A stretch of 64,000 bases of DNA from assembly GCF_900155645.1 (NCBI RefSeq), contig NZ_LT706985.1, positions 620,001 to 684,000 on the forward strand, in the 5' to 3' direction. Under the pieces are notes generated by a model. It saw nothing but the letters and a program-made list of their open reading frames with translations, did no database searches and was not told the DNA's origin. The DNA is from Vaginimicrobium propionicum (lineage in GTDB: Bacteria > Actinomycetota > Actinomycetes > Propionibacteriales > Propionibacteriaceae). The position numbers and the translations under genes are program-made. Shown piece by piece: positions 36,245-45,580 of the stretch (position 1 is its first letter; each line of letters starts with the position of its first letter).

Positions 36245-37096
36245 ATGAAGAACTGGAACACTCTAGAAGCTGACCTGAACCTGCTGATGAACAAACACTT
36301 CACCAAAGGCAGACAAGGCCGATCCATCAACAAAATCATCCTGCACCACAACGATGGAAACCTTTCCATACAAGGATGCTGGAACGTATGGCAAACCCGA
36401 CCCGCCTCCGCGCACTACCAAGTAGAAACCAGTGGCCGTATCGGCCAACTCGTCTGGGACCGCGATACTGCCTGGCACGCTGGTAACTGGGATGCCAACT
36501 GCACTTCCATTGGCATCGAACACGCAGACGCATCCACCCACCCCTACCGCATTTCCGATGCCTGCCTAGAAAACGGGGCACACCTTCTCGCAGCACTGTG
36601 CGTCTACTACAAGCTCGGCCGGCCCGCCTGGGGCAAAAACGTGTTCGGACACCGCGACTTTTCCGCAACCGAATGCCCCGCCTCCATAGCCGGATCCCAA
36701 CACAGCGCTTACATGGCCAGAGCCGGCTACTGGTACGACCAAATGACCTCCAGCAAAACATCCACCCCAGCAGCGGCACCTGCCTCGAAGCCTGCGCCTA
36801 GTGGCTGTAAGAGCATCGACACTCTCGCACATGAAGTCATCAATGGTTCGTGGGGTAACGGGAATGACCGCTACCAGCACCTCACTGCGGCTGGGTTCGA
36901 CTACGACGCCGTGCAAGCCCGTGTCAACGAAATCCTCGGGCTCAAATCCAAACCCGCAGGCAAGAGCATAGAGACCCTGGCGCGCGAGGTGATTCGTGGG
37001 AATTGGGGTAACGGACAAGAACGCTACAACCGTCTCACCAATGCTGGCTACAACTATCAACAGGTACAAAATCGCGTGAACCAAATCCTCAGCTAA
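36245..37096 (+). CDS. Endolysin: N-acetylmuramoyl-L-alanine amidase with two CW_7 repeats
   Basis: 283 residues; ATG 36245 follows CGGAGAACCC. Residues about 20-160 are an Amidase_2/PGRP domain: IILHHNDGNLS with the zinc histidine, the segment HAGNWDANCTSIGIEH, and FGHRDFSATECP. After an Ala/Pro linker come two CW_7 (Cpl-7-like) repeats, each about 42 residues: SIDTLAHEVINGSWGNGNDR and SIETLAREVIRGNWGNGQER. They bind cell wall. It degrades host peptidoglycan after holin action. Confidence 0.95.
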   Translation: MKNWNTLEADLNLLMNKHFTKGRQGRSINKIILHHNDGNLSIQGCWNVWQTRPASAHYQVETSGRIGQLVWDRDTAWHAGNWDANCTSIGIEHADASTHPYRISDACLENGAHLLAALCVYYKLGRPAWGKNVFGHRDFSATECPASIAGSQHSAYMARAGYWYDQMTSSKTSTPAAAPASKPAPSGCKSIDTLAHEVINGSWGNGNDRYQHLTAAGFDYDAVQARVNEILGLKSKPAGKSIETLAREVIRGNWGNGQERYNRLTNAGYNYQQVQNRVNQILS

Positions 37097-37121
37097 CCAG
37101 CAAATTAGCCCGCTGGATTCT

Positions 37122-37170
37122 AAGAGCCGCCTCAGCGAGACTTCACCGTCTTGCTGAGGCGGCTCTTTTT
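37122..37170 (+). terminator. Strong terminator after the lysis genes
   Basis: 15-bp stem AAGAGCCGCCTCAGC / GCTGAGGCGGCTCTT with a 16-nt loop, then TTT. Confidence 0.9.
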
Positions 37171-37227
37171 GTTTTCCCTGTTTATATTTCGTGCTTCTCG
37201 AAGCCCTCCTTATAGGAGGAACAAGCG

Positions 37228-37635
37228 ATGATTGACCCGATTCAAAAAGAGGCGATAGTAAAACTCAACCAGCAAGGGATGACTGCGGCGATGATTGCGC
37301 GGGTTCTTGGGCTAGAGCCAAGCAGTGTTCGCAGTCATCTGGCACGAAACCCCCATAAGCGCCCACAAAACCAAGGTATGGAGGATGGTCGCTGGTGTCG
37401 TTGGTGCGGTGACCCCATAGCGACTCAGGCGACTGGCAGACCTGCATCTTTTTGCTGCAGCGAGCATAGACGGGCTTGGTGGGCGGCACATCCCGAAGCG
37501 AAAAACCGTGACGCCACCTACACCTTCACCTGTATCGGCTGTGGCACCACGTTCACCGCGTATGGGAATAAGCATCGACGCTACTGCCGCCATGAATGCT
37601 ACGTAACTCATCGGAGCAAGAAATGCCCGCGATGA
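37228..37635 (+). CDS. Helix-turn-helix/zinc-finger protein of the recombinase operon
   Basis: 135 residues, TATAGGAGG ribosome site. N-terminal sigma-like helix-turn-helix (KLNQQGMTAAMIARVLGLEP then SSVRSHLARNP) and two cysteine clusters (WCRWCGDPI with CCSEH; CIGCGTTF with CRHEC). Proteins of this type commonly stand before tandem serine recombinases, probably regulating or assisting excision. The next ORF overlaps its end. Confidence 0.75.
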   Translation: MIDPIQKEAIVKLNQQGMTAAMIARVLGLEPSSVRSHLARNPHKRPQNQGMEDGRWCRWCGDPIATQATGRPASFCCSEHRRAWWAAHPEAKNRDATYTFTCIGCGTTFTAYGNKHRRYCRHECYVTHRSKKCPR

Positions 37636-37832
37636 GCGCACCCCAGTTTACTCGGGAAGCCACCTACCGAGCCACCATGCTGGCAGCCACGAAAGCAGCC
37701 AAGGCAGGGATACTCACCGATACAGATGTGAACCGCATTCGAGGTGGGCTGATAGCCCGCAATCTTCCTCCGATTGGGCGTCTGTATACGGCGCTAGTAC
37801 TGGATAAAACAGGCGTTCAGAGTGATATATAG
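37623..37832 (+). CDS. Small protein of the recombinase operon
   Basis: 69 residues from ATG 37623, overlapping the previous gene by 13 bp. Helical, with TREATYRATMLAATKAAKAG; relatives are found before serine recombinases, so an accessory role is likely. No domain name assigned. Confidence 0.6.
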   Translation: MPAMSAPQFTREATYRATMLAATKAAKAGILTDTDVNRIRGGLIARNLPPIGRLYTALVLDKTGVQSDI

Positions 37833-37862
37833 ACACACCGGACTTGATACAAGGAGACGCGC

Positions 37863-39113
37863 ATGGAGATCTGCAAACTACCACCCAAACCCGCCCAACT
37901 ACGGCTCACGCGGGTGGCGGCATATGTACGGGTCTCACGCGAATCCGAGCGCCTCACTCACTCGTTCTCTGCTCAGGTCTCCTACTACAACAAGCTCATC
38001 ACGAACACCCCGGGCTGGGAATACGCTGGGGTCTATAGCGACTACGCGACGACCGGTACGTCTATCTCGGGGCGCGGCGAGTTCAACCAGATGATTGAGC
38101 AAGCACTCGCAGGGAGTATCGACATTATTCTCACCAAATCCATCTCGCGGTTCGCTCGTAACACTGTCGACCTACTAAGCACTGTGCGAGCCCTGAAGGC
38201 TGCTGGGGTGAGCGTGCGTTTTGAACGTGAAAACCTCGACACCGCCAACGCTGAAGGCGAAGTCCTCCTCACTTTACTAGCCTCGTTCGCGCAAGCTGAA
38301 TCCGAATCTATATCGGCTAATGCGAAGTGGGGCATCCGTAAAAAGTACAAGGATGGTCTGTTGCATTCGCGCCACCCCTACGGATACCGCTACCACCACG
38401 GCCAGCTCGACATTATTGAAGAAGAAGCCGTGATTGTGCGGCGTGTGTTTGCTGAGTTTCTTGACGGGATCAGCCCGGAGAAAACCTGCAAACAAATGAA
38501 CCAAGAGGGTTTGCGTTCACGTGGTGGCGGCAAGTTCAGTGCCTCGGTGACCCGCGATTGGCTGGAGAACCCCACCTATATCGGTACCGCAATCTTGCAA
38601 CAGTACTTCAGTGCTCACGCCGGAGATAACACACCGACTCTGAATCGTGGCGAGCTGGATAAATATATTGTGGAAGACTCCCACCCGCCGATTATCGAGC
38701 GTAGCGTTTTTGATGCCGTTCAGGCAGAGCTAGCCAGGCGGCGTGCCACGGGCGGACGCGGCTTGACCCCAACCGGTGGCAGTAGCGCGCTTACACACCG
38801 CATCACCTGCACTATCTGTGGCAGGAACTATCATCGGCGTACCCGCCGTTTGGCACACTCAACTTATAAATATTGGTGGTGCGAAACCGCCACGAAAGGC
38901 AAGGGCAACCCCTGTCATGCTCATCAACTACGAGAAGAAAACCTGCACACCATCATCCTGCGGCTGCTTGGGCTTCATGCTTGGGACGACCAGCAGGTGG
39001 TTGATCGGATCAAGCGGATTGAGGCCAGCCCGGACTGGCTCCTGACAATCCACCTCAGCAGTGGGAACACCACCATGATTGATTACCTCACCGGTGAGGA
39101 GGTGACTGCCTGA
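37863..39113 (+). CDS. Large serine recombinase 1
   Basis: 416 residues: resolvase domain with catalytic serine in RVAAYVRVSRESERL, the block ILTKSISRFARNTVDLLSTV, the recombinase domain (GYRYHHGQLDIIEEEAVIV), a zinc-ribbon with CTICGRNYHRR, and a short C-terminal part. Large serine recombinases integrate and excise phages without host factors. Its stop overlaps the next recombinase start (TGATG). Confidence 0.95.
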   Translation: MEICKLPPKPAQLRLTRVAAYVRVSRESERLTHSFSAQVSYYNKLITNTPGWEYAGVYSDYATTGTSISGRGEFNQMIEQALAGSIDIILTKSISRFARNTVDLLSTVRALKAAGVSVRFERENLDTANAEGEVLLTLLASFAQAESESISANAKWGIRKKYKDGLLHSRHPYGYRYHHGQLDIIEEEAVIVRRVFAEFLDGISPEKTCKQMNQEGLRSRGGGKFSASVTRDWLENPTYIGTAILQQYFSAHAGDNTPTLNRGELDKYIVEDSHPPIIERSVFDAVQAELARRRATGGRGLTPTGGSSALTHRITCTICGRNYHRRTRRLAHSTYKYWWCETATKGKGNPCHAHQLREENLHTIILRLLGLHAWDDQQVVDRIKRIEASPDWLLTIHLSSGNTTMIDYLTGEEVTA

Positions 39114-40675
39114 TGCCACGGATTACCACTATCCCTGCCACCAAACCCTTACACTCCACTACAACCACGATTAGTGGCCAGCAGCTACGCCGCGTTGCTG
39201 GCTATGCTCGCGTCTCCACCGACGATACTGACCAGGCGAACTCGTATGAGGCACAGGTGGATTATTACGAGCACTACATCAAAAACCACGACGGCTGGCA
39301 ATACGTTGCTATTTACACTGATGAAGGAATCTCTGGCACTTCCACGAAACACCGGGAGGGATTCAACCACATGATCGCAGACGCCTTAGCTGGTCGCATC
39401 GACCTCATCGTCACCAAGTCCGTGAGCCGTTTCGCCCGTAACACTGTTGATTCGTTGACAACCGTGCGCAAGCTCAAGGATAAAGGCGTGGAGGTGTTTT
39501 TCGAGAAAGAAAATATCTGGACACTCGACTCCAAAGGCGAACTATTGATCACCATCATGTCAAGCCTTGCCCAAGAAGAATCCAGATCTATCTCCGAGAA
39601 CGTCACGTGGGGTCACAGGAAGCGTTTCCAAGACGGCAAGGTTTATATGCCCTACGGTAACTTCCTCGGATACAATCGCGGCGAAGACGGCAAGCCCGTA
39701 ATCAACCCCGAGCAAGCCCAAATCGTGCGCCGCATCTACCGCCAATACCTCGAAGGCATGAGCATCCCCCAAATCGCAGCCTCCCTCGATGCAGATGGGA
39801 TCCCCACACCAATGCGGCGGGCAAAATGGAGCCACACCACCATCCACTCCATCCTCACCAACGAGAAGTACAAAGGCGACGCACTCTTACAGAAGCGTTT
39901 CACCGTGGACTTCCTCACCAAGCAACGTAAAACCAATGAAGGCGAAGTCCCACAATATTACGTGACCGGATCTCACCCAGCCATCATCGATCCTGAAACC
40001 TGGGAACTCGTGCGCTACGAGCTAGCAAAAAACACGAACCAAGGCCGGCGCGAGCGTGCCTTCACTGGTATGGTCTACTGCACTCACTGCGGCGCAGCCT
40101 ATGGCAGTAAAACGTGGCACTCCACTAGCAAGTATCGCGCCGTCATCTGGCAATGCAACCAGAAATTCGCAGTTCCTCACCCGAAGAAAATGCCCGTACT
40201 ACGCGATAATCAGCTGCAAACAATCTTCCAAACAGCGCTCGCCCAGATCATCGAGCAACGCGGCCTCATCGATTGGAAACTCTTGCAAACCGTACTCACC
40301 GACACCAGCGAGCTAGAAACCCAAGCTGCTGAGCAAGCTGCTGAAATCGAGATTGCCACGAAACTGATCGAGCAAGCTATCAACACGAATGCACATCAAT
40401 CCCAAAACCAAGACGACTACCACCAGCGCTTCAAGAAGCTGGAACAACGCCAGCGCGAAGCCATCGACGCCTACGAAGCAACCACGGCGGAGATTGAGCG
40501 TCGCACAGGCATCAAAGCCACACTCAACCACTACCGGGGCACCCTAACCACACTAGACAGCGTAGGCGACTTTAACCCCGCTACCTTCCACGCCCTGTGC
40601 CAACGCATCGAGATAGCACCAAGTGGCAAAGCCACCGTGATCTGGAAAGACGGAACCAGCACACCAGAGCAATAG
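39113..40675 (+). CDS. Large serine recombinase 2
   Basis: 520 residues: RVAGYARVSTDDTDQANSYE with the catalytic serine, IVTKSVSRFARNTVDSL, a recombinase domain, a zinc-ribbon with CTHCGAAYGS and CNQKF, and a C-terminal coiled coil (AEQAAEIEIATKLIEQAIN). Paired with recombinase 1 in one operon; both look intact. Such tandem pairs probably act together. Closest to the right phage end, as integrase genes usually are. Confidence 0.95.
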   Translation: MPRITTIPATKPLHSTTTTISGQQLRRVAGYARVSTDDTDQANSYEAQVDYYEHYIKNHDGWQYVAIYTDEGISGTSTKHREGFNHMIADALAGRIDLIVTKSVSRFARNTVDSLTTVRKLKDKGVEVFFEKENIWTLDSKGELLITIMSSLAQEESRSISENVTWGHRKRFQDGKVYMPYGNFLGYNRGEDGKPVINPEQAQIVRRIYRQYLEGMSIPQIAASLDADGIPTPMRRAKWSHTTIHSILTNEKYKGDALLQKRFTVDFLTKQRKTNEGEVPQYYVTGSHPAIIDPETWELVRYELAKNTNQGRRERAFTGMVYCTHCGAAYGSKTWHSTSKYRAVIWQCNQKFAVPHPKKMPVLRDNQLQTIFQTALAQIIEQRGLIDWKLLQTVLTDTSELETQAAEQAAEIEIATKLIEQAINTNAHQSQNQDDYHQRFKKLEQRQREAIDAYEATTAEIERRTGIKATLNHYRGTLTTLDSVGDFNPATFHALCQRIEIAPSGKATVIWKDGTSTPEQ

Positions 40676-40715
40676 CGCCAAAGCCCAGAAAACAAAAGCC
40701 AGCACCAATCATTTC
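40656..40715 (+). repeat. Direct repeat C (3' end of recombinase 2)
   Basis: 60 bp shared with 42416-42475 at about 88%, including an identical 21-bp core that begins CCAGCACACCAGAGC. The right half of the terminator that follows in the other copy is missing here. Confidence 0.88.
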
Positions 40716-40842
40716 AAGCTAAGCGTCACGTGGGTATTAACCCAGAAAAAGCGACTAAGAATTCTATTTCTTAATCGCCTTGTATCTTCAGTATTAAATT
40801 TTACTCAGCTCGACAAACTGGGAGTTGTATGTAGCAATTAAT

Positions 40843-41373
40843 TTAAAGCAATTCTACATCAATATTTTCAGCATCAAAAATTTCCTTTACTTTATCAAAA
40901 TCGCTGCTCATTATTGTTGCTTTCCTAAGATTTGGAAATTGACTTAATTCTGAAATAGTCACATTATTTAAATCAAAACAGTCATCTTCTCCATCCCACT
41001 GTGGAATTATATTCATATATACTTCATTTCCACCATCCATGTAGATTTGTTCCACATACTGTGCAAATTTCTTTGGAATAGAAATTTCTCTAAAGAAATT
41101 AAGGGCTGGTTCTATTACAGTATAACTGTCTGTATCTATCTCTTTCTCTTTGTATTTATCAGCAAAATCATAAATATCAAAACGAGGCTCTAATAAATTC
41201 AACTCATACATCAACACTTCAACTATAGCCAGTTTGAAATTCAAATTATCAAAGTACAATATTTCTTCTGTATTATTATCACTATATTCTCTCAAAAACT
41301 TTTCTTTTTTGACATCTTTTACTTTATCTAATTCAAATTCTTTTTCCCTTCCAAACAGTCCAAATAAACCCAT
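40843..41373 (-). CDS. DUF6892-type protein, immunity-like
   Basis: 176 acidic residues (FKLAIVEVLMYELNLLEPRF, then YMDGGNEVYMNIIPQWDGED and FPNLRKATIMSSDFDKV). This matches the DUF6892 pattern of Firmicutes as I recall it. Very AT-rich DNA compared with all phage and host genes, indicating recent transfer. On the 3' side stands the string GACAAACTGGGA. Probably one of three co-transferred immunity genes. Confidence 0.7.
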   Translation of the reverse strand: MGLFGLFGREKEFELDKVKDVKKEKFLREYSDNNTEEILYFDNLNFKLAIVEVLMYELNLLEPRFDIYDFADKYKEKEIDTDSYTVIEPALNFFREISIPKKFAQYVEQIYMDGGNEVYMNIIPQWDGEDDCFDLNNVTISELSQFPNLRKATIMSSDFDKVKEIFDAENIDVELL

Positions 41374-41436
41374 TCTTCTCTTCCTCCAATCATTATATTT
41401 AAGAACAATTTATTATTCAGTTAGACAAACTGGGAT

Positions 41437-41724
41437 TTAAAGTTCTCTGATTATCCATTTAGCCTCTTGATTTTTCCTTGTTGCGCAACATCCACAAGGC
41501 ATTTCTGCCAAAGTTCCTATCGAATTATCTAACTCAAATACAGACTGTAAAGAAACTAGTTTAGCGTCCTCTGCTTCGTGTGTTTTTCCGCATAAGAATT
41601 GCCACATACCATCATCTTCATCATGTGATACAAATAAAATTGGTTCATCTATATTTATTACATGACTACATAAAATAGCTACTGTATTTGGCTCATCATA
41701 AAAAGGAAATTTCTGCTCTACCAT
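41437..41724 (-). CDS. Imm33/DUF2185 family protein
   Basis: 95 residues: VAILCSHVINIDEPILFVSH, then DGMWQFLCGKTHEAEDAKLV and a cysteine-containing end. These are the landmarks of the DUF2185 (Imm33) family, immunity proteins of polymorphic-toxin systems. AT-rich; its start is overlapped by the end of the upstream gene (41718-41724), so both are co-transcribed. Confidence 0.8.
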   Translation of the reverse strand: MVEQKFPFYDEPNTVAILCSHVINIDEPILFVSHDEDDGMWQFLCGKTHEAEDAKLVSLQSVFELDNSIGTLAEMPCGCCATRKNQEAKWIIREL

Positions 41725-42317
41725 TTTAGCATTTTCAATTCATTTTCTTTTCCGAAAAAACCGTCTATTATTTCATCTGAAAGATAATATTTATTTTTAA
41801 AATATGTTACGATAGCTAACTGAAAATCATTAAAGCCGTCATCATCTCTACAGAATGTTTCTGAACTCACGTCTAAAATAAGATTATGCAATTTATTATA
41901 ATCGTACAAAAATTTTTCTGATAATTCTTTTTTTGAAACCTTTTCTTCATTTGGGAAGTTTCCGCTTGCTTTAATTTCAAATGGATACACTTTGCTACTT
42001 TTTTTCGTTTTACGAGATTCAACTAATATACAAGTTGAGCCATATGTTATAACAATCCCCGGTGTTGTGTCTCTAAATTGTGCAAATGAAATATGATCCA
42101 GCTCATCTTTTTCCATAGCATTTTTTATAACTAATTCTTTTCTATAAGGATTATGGATATTCCAACTAAATTTGTTTTTATAATCTGTATATTCACTTAT
42201 AATATGTAATATATCAGCTAAAGAATATTGCATCGGCAAATACATCGATAACCTAGCTTTATTATGCTTATCACATAAGCAAAAAGTTATATATTTTGTT
42301 ATTATACTTTTCATCAT
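41718..42317 (-). CDS. Hypothetical protein, immunity-like
   Basis: 199 residues, start at 42317 or 42314 behind GGAAAGAGAG. No family recognised. Charged and beta-rich, with cysteines (FCLCDKHNKARLSMYLPMQY near the N-terminus). First gene of the AT-rich reverse-strand operon; overlaps the Imm33 gene by 7 bp. Confidence 0.6.
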   Translation of the reverse strand: MMKSIITKYITFCLCDKHNKARLSMYLPMQYSLADILHIISEYTDYKNKFSWNIHNPYRKELVIKNAMEKDELDHISFAQFRDTTPGIVITYGSTCILVESRKTKKSSKVYPFEIKASGNFPNEEKVSKKELSEKFLYDYNKLHNLILDVSSETFCRDDDGFNDFQLAIVTYFKNKYYLSDEIIDGFFGKENELKMLKW

Positions 42318-42415
42318 TCTCTCTTTCCAATTCTTCAGTTTTTAACTTTGGGAGAAGCTTCAAAACCTTTGATCTAACTGAACTATTTACCTCTGCCATT
42401 ATTATGACACGAGAC

Positions 42416-42475
42416 CCAGCACACCAGAGCAATAGCAGCAAAGCTCAAAACCCAAAAGCCAGCACCGATCATTTC
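42416..42475 (+). repeat. Direct repeat D (orphan copy of the recombinase 3' end)
   Basis: Partner of 40656-40715. It is not attached to a recombinase gene; it is followed by the complete terminator, so it preserves the original 3' flank of recombinase 2. Confidence 0.88.
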
Positions 42476-42491
42476 GGTTGCTGGCTTTCTA
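42455..42491 (+). terminator. Original recombinase terminator
   Basis: AAAGCCAGCACCGA / CGGTTGCTGGCTTT stem, 5-6 nt loop, then TCTATT. Overlaps repeat D. Confidence 0.8.
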
Positions 42492-42492
42492 T

Positions 42493-42555
42493 TGGGCTAA
42501 TGCCCATTTGGGTATTAACCCAAAATATCCCCAAATTTGGGTATTAGCCCCAAAT
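42493..42555. promoter_or_regulatory. Three consecutive dyads near the right phage end
   Basis: TGGGC-TAAT-GCCCA (42493-42506), TTTGGGT-ATTA-ACCCAAA (42507-42524) and ATTTGGG/CCCAAAT with a 7-nt centre (42535-42555). Similar spacing and centre suggest binding sites for a dimeric protein, perhaps a recombinase or a repressor. Confidence 0.5.
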
Positions 42556-42599
42556 AGAGGTTCCAGCAGATAGCTATTAGAGCCACGCAAAACAAAAGA

Positions 42600-42635
42600 G
42601 CTGACCACCGTTCAGGTAGTCAGCCCTATTTTTAT
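42600..42635 (+). terminator. Terminator hairpin
   Basis: GCTGACCACC / GGTAGTCAGC stem (one G-T type mismatch) with GTTCA loop, followed by CCTATTTTT. Confidence 0.7.
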
Positions 42636-42657
42636 GCCTGTGAGCAGGACTTTTAGA

Positions 42658-42716
42658 TTTTGCGCGCGTTTTCAAATTTTGCGCGCACCTTTGCGCAAAA
42701 CCCTAGTTTTGCGAAA
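42658..42716. repeat. TTTTGCGC repeat cluster next to ssrA
   Basis: TTTTGCGCGC occurs at 42658 and 42677; TTTGCGCAAA at 42690 is palindromic; TTTTGCGAAA follows at 42707. Located 23 bp from the tmRNA 3' end. Candidate attachment or protein-binding region. Confidence 0.5.
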
Positions 42717-42738
42717 TTGTATCAACTCAGTGTGCTCG

Positions 42739-43108
42739 TAGTGGAGGTGGCGGGAATTGAACCCGCGTCCTAGAACAGGTATTCGAGGTTTTCTCCGGGC
42801 GCAGCCGACGATTACGGTCATACTCAGCCTCTGCACTCATGTCGGCAAGTTGCAGCCAGACCCAGCTTAAGTAAAGTCCCAAGCGTCCCCTCAAGCAAAA
42901 GACACTCAGCAAGCCCTCTAAACGAGGCTAGACACCGGACGGAAGGCTACATCCGGGCTAACCCTTCGGTCACTGCAATTAGGCAGCGAGAGCGAAGTCA
43001 GTGCGATTATTGGCACTTATAATTTCCAAGGAGCATCAACGAGTTGACCTTGGATTCTCGACCCGCTTGACCTGGAATTACTCTCCCTAGTCGAAACCAG
43101 TCACCCCC
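42739..43108 (-). ncRNA. ssrA: tmRNA (ssrA)
   Basis: The 5' end reads GGGGGUGACUGGUUUCGAC and the 3' end contains the T-arm GGGTTCAATTCCCGCC with the acceptor strand CACCTCC, pairing with the 5' end. The mRNA-like part encodes the tag ANNRTDFALAA followed by TAA. It rescues stalled ribosomes together with SmpB, encoded nearby on the same strand. CCA is not encoded (CTA at the end). Its 3' end faces the prophage, a position often used for integration. Confidence 0.95.
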
Positions 43109-43174
43109 TGTTTAGTTATAACGTTCTCTCAACTATAGCGCAGTGCAAATTATTCCCTGGCACTATCTAGCGGG

Positions 43175-45058
43175 CTACCAAGAGCTACTGCCCCCGCCGC
43201 CTCCACCACCGCCGGAGAATCCGCCAGAGAATCCAGATCCGCCACCGAAACCTGACCCACTACTTTTCGCAGGCTCTGGCATAGAAGCCGTAGACACGGA
43301 CGAAACCATATTTGAAATACCGTTATGAACTAGCCAATAGTGATAGTTGGTGCCCGCATACCAGTAGGGGGTATCCGCGCTGAGCCGCCCCATCTTAATC
43401 AATCGCTCACAGATCGTTACCCATCGTTTTGTCTCACCAAAAACAGCTGCCCAAGGCAAAAACTTCGAGAAGATATCTTCACCCTCTTCGAAACGAATTT
43501 GGTCAGCCTCAGCCGTGGAAATGTATTCACGAAATCCAATCACTTGATCAGTGAACACCCGCCCGTCCGCGCTTCTAGTTCCTCTTCTAGTCAACCGCTT
43601 ACAGACCAGCACCACCAAAAGAGCGGGAAGAACAGCAGCCAACAGAATCATCACTAAACCGCTATCTAGTGAATCAAAAGAAAACCCCAACATGGGAATC
43701 GTGATGACTGCAAAAAGAATAAACGACGAAAAAGAACTAGAGCCAAATTTCATCTGACCCAGACCCGAAGCCCAGTTAGGCGTCAGCTTCTTAAATAAAG
43801 CCATGTCTTGCTGAGCAAGCTGTTCAATATCAGCGTTCAAAGCCTTGTGCGCCTTCTGAAGCATTCCGTAGCCGTCTAACGTCACCTCAGACTTATTACC
43901 AAACAGTTTGTTTAAGAAATTCGCCTCGAAGGGATACAACTCATTATTAGATTGACGTCGCACAAGAGTGATTGTGGATCCGGAACTTAGCAAACCTTTA
44001 TTACTTGATTCGACGATAGTCAGATGCCCGCGAACTGCCAGCGACAATAACGTTGCCGTTGTTTCCCGAGAGTTAAAGACGCCATCCTCCAAAATTCCAG
44101 CCAATGCCACCGGAATAGCAGGTGGATTGAAGAAAACCGGGATTGGAGTAGAACCATCATCTTTGATGATAGGAGCCTCCTGGGGATTAACCGGAAAATT
44201 ACCGGGAGCAACACCTGCGTATCGATCATCGCGGCGTTTACGGACGTACCCCCACCCAACTAGCGCAGATATCAGAGTTGCCCCAACGGCAGCAGCACCG
44301 GCTCGCATCAAGAGCATGCGTTGCTGGGCTTGTTTTTCGGCAGCTAACGGCTGAACCAGAATCGGACCGGCATGGTTCAGCTCCCCTTTCGAAATACCGG
44401 CCACGACAGTCAACAAAGAGCCAGACGTAATCTCAGACTGCGAAAAATGCGCAACATTATCACCATCAACAGACGCACTCTGGCAGGGGGTATCAGACTT
44501 AACCCATCCGGTGTAGCAGGCAACTTTAGTAACCCCACCAGGCACGCTCAGTGTAAAGTTAGCCTGTTTGATAGGCGGATTATTGTCACCTAGAACATCC
44601 CAATAGAACTCATCATGATCATCGAAAACCCTAGTCACACCATCGATGCGATAATGCAAAATATAAGTGGCGGTATCAGTGTTAACTGTTTCATCCGGGT
44701 TACCAATGCGGATACGTAGTTGCTGCTCAGAAGCTCCAGTATCTGTCACGCTCGTTTCAAAATGGCTAGACGCGTCTGGGCTTTCAACCCTGATGTTCGA
44801 GACTGGATAAGACGCATCATGCTCCTCATCCCATTTTTCGCGCACAATCAAGTCACGATTAATACCATGACGCCCAGAATAAGAGCCAAAACGCCAAACG
44901 ATCGTCTCGGTTACATCAGCGCTACCATCAGCATCTACGGTATAAATCGCGTCCCAAGAATCAATCTCGTCATCGCTCGCCCAAGCGTTCGTGGCTGCAA
45001 AACAGCAGCCGACAAGCACCAAAAATGCGGGAAGAAAGGCACGCAGAAGCCTCATCAA
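43175..45058 (-). CDS. DUF2207 membrane protein
   Basis: 627 residues: signal peptide ([20 protein letters not shown]), an extracytoplasmic DUF2207 domain ([20 protein letters not shown]), a membrane helix near residue 245, a cytoplasmic part, two more helices around 455-500, and a glycine-rich end finishing GGGGGSSSW. Such proteins are widespread in actinobacteria; function unknown. The start overlaps the smpB stop by 4 bp, so it is the last gene of the ftsE-ftsX-smpB cluster. Confidence 0.9.
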   Translation of the reverse strand: MMRLLRAFLPAFLVLVGCCFAATNAWASDDEIDSWDAIYTVDADGSADVTETIVWRFGSYSGRHGINRDLIVREKWDEEHDASYPVSNIRVESPDASSHFETSVTDTGASEQQLRIRIGNPDETVNTDTATYILHYRIDGVTRVFDDHDEFYWDVLGDNNPPIKQANFTLSVPGGVTKVACYTGWVKSDTPCQSASVDGDNVAHFSQSEITSGSLLTVVAGISKGELNHAGPILVQPLAAEKQAQQRMLLMRAGAAAVGATLISALVGWGYVRKRRDDRYAGVAPGNFPVNPQEAPIIKDDGSTPIPVFFNPPAIPVALAGILEDGVFNSRETTATLLSLAVRGHLTIVESSNKGLLSSGSTITLVRRQSNNELYPFEANFLNKLFGNKSEVTLDGYGMLQKAHKALNADIEQLAQQDMALFKKLTPNWASGLGQMKFGSSSFSSFILFAVITIPMLGFSFDSLDSGLVMILLAAVLPALLVVLVCKRLTRRGTRSADGRVFTDQVIGFREYISTAEADQIRFEEGEDIFSKFLPWAAVFGETKRWVTICERLIKMGRLSADTPYWYAGTNYHYWLVHNGISNMVSSVSTASMPEPAKSSGSGFGGGSGFSGGFSGGGGGGGGSSSW

Positions 45059-45528
45059 CGTCCTTTCCGACGATCAGCTAGCTCGCGATCAACCTCGCGC
45101 TGCATATCGCGGGCAGCAATAGTTTGACGCTTATCCCACTGTTTTTTGCCTGTCGCGACGGCTAGCTCAACCTTCGCATAGCCGTCCTTAAAATATATGG
45201 ATAGGGGAATCAAAGTCCGCCCTGGGTCTTGAAGAGCACGTTCCAGCTTGACTATTTGTTTGCGATGCAGCAACAACTTTCGGTTTCGCTTGGCAGCGTG
45301 ATTGTGAAAGGTTCCGAATTCGTACTCTGGAATGTGGGCATTTCGCATCCAAACCTGACCATCGTCGATAGTTGCGAAAGCATCTACTAAGGACGCCCGC
45401 CCGGCACGCAAAGACTTAACCTCGGTGCCGGTGAGTACCAATCCGGCTTCAAGCTTTTCACCGATTGAATAGTCGTGTAACGCTTTCTTATTGCGTGCAA
45501 CTATCTTCTCGCCTTTTTCCCTGGGCAT
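45055..45528 (-). CDS. smpB: SsrA-binding protein SmpB
   Basis: 157 residues with classical SmpB blocks: [39 protein letters not shown], and the C-terminal [19 protein letters not shown]. It delivers tmRNA to stalled ribosomes; ssrA itself is 1.9 kb downstream on the same strand. Confidence 0.97.
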   Translation of the reverse strand: MPREKGEKIVARNKKALHDYSIGEKLEAGLVLTGTEVKSLRAGRASLVDAFATIDDGQVWMRNAHIPEYEFGTFHNHAAKRNRKLLLHRKQIVKLERALQDPGRTLIPLSIYFKDGYAKVELAVATGKKQWDKRQTIAARDMQREVDRELADRRKGR

Positions 45529-45580
45529 CTATCACCTCGCATCTAGCGGTCAAGATGCTTTTAAGTCTACTTGACAGGGT

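Noticed and set aside
42727-42912. A 61-codon reverse-strand reading frame
   Set aside because: It lies wholly within the tmRNA gene.
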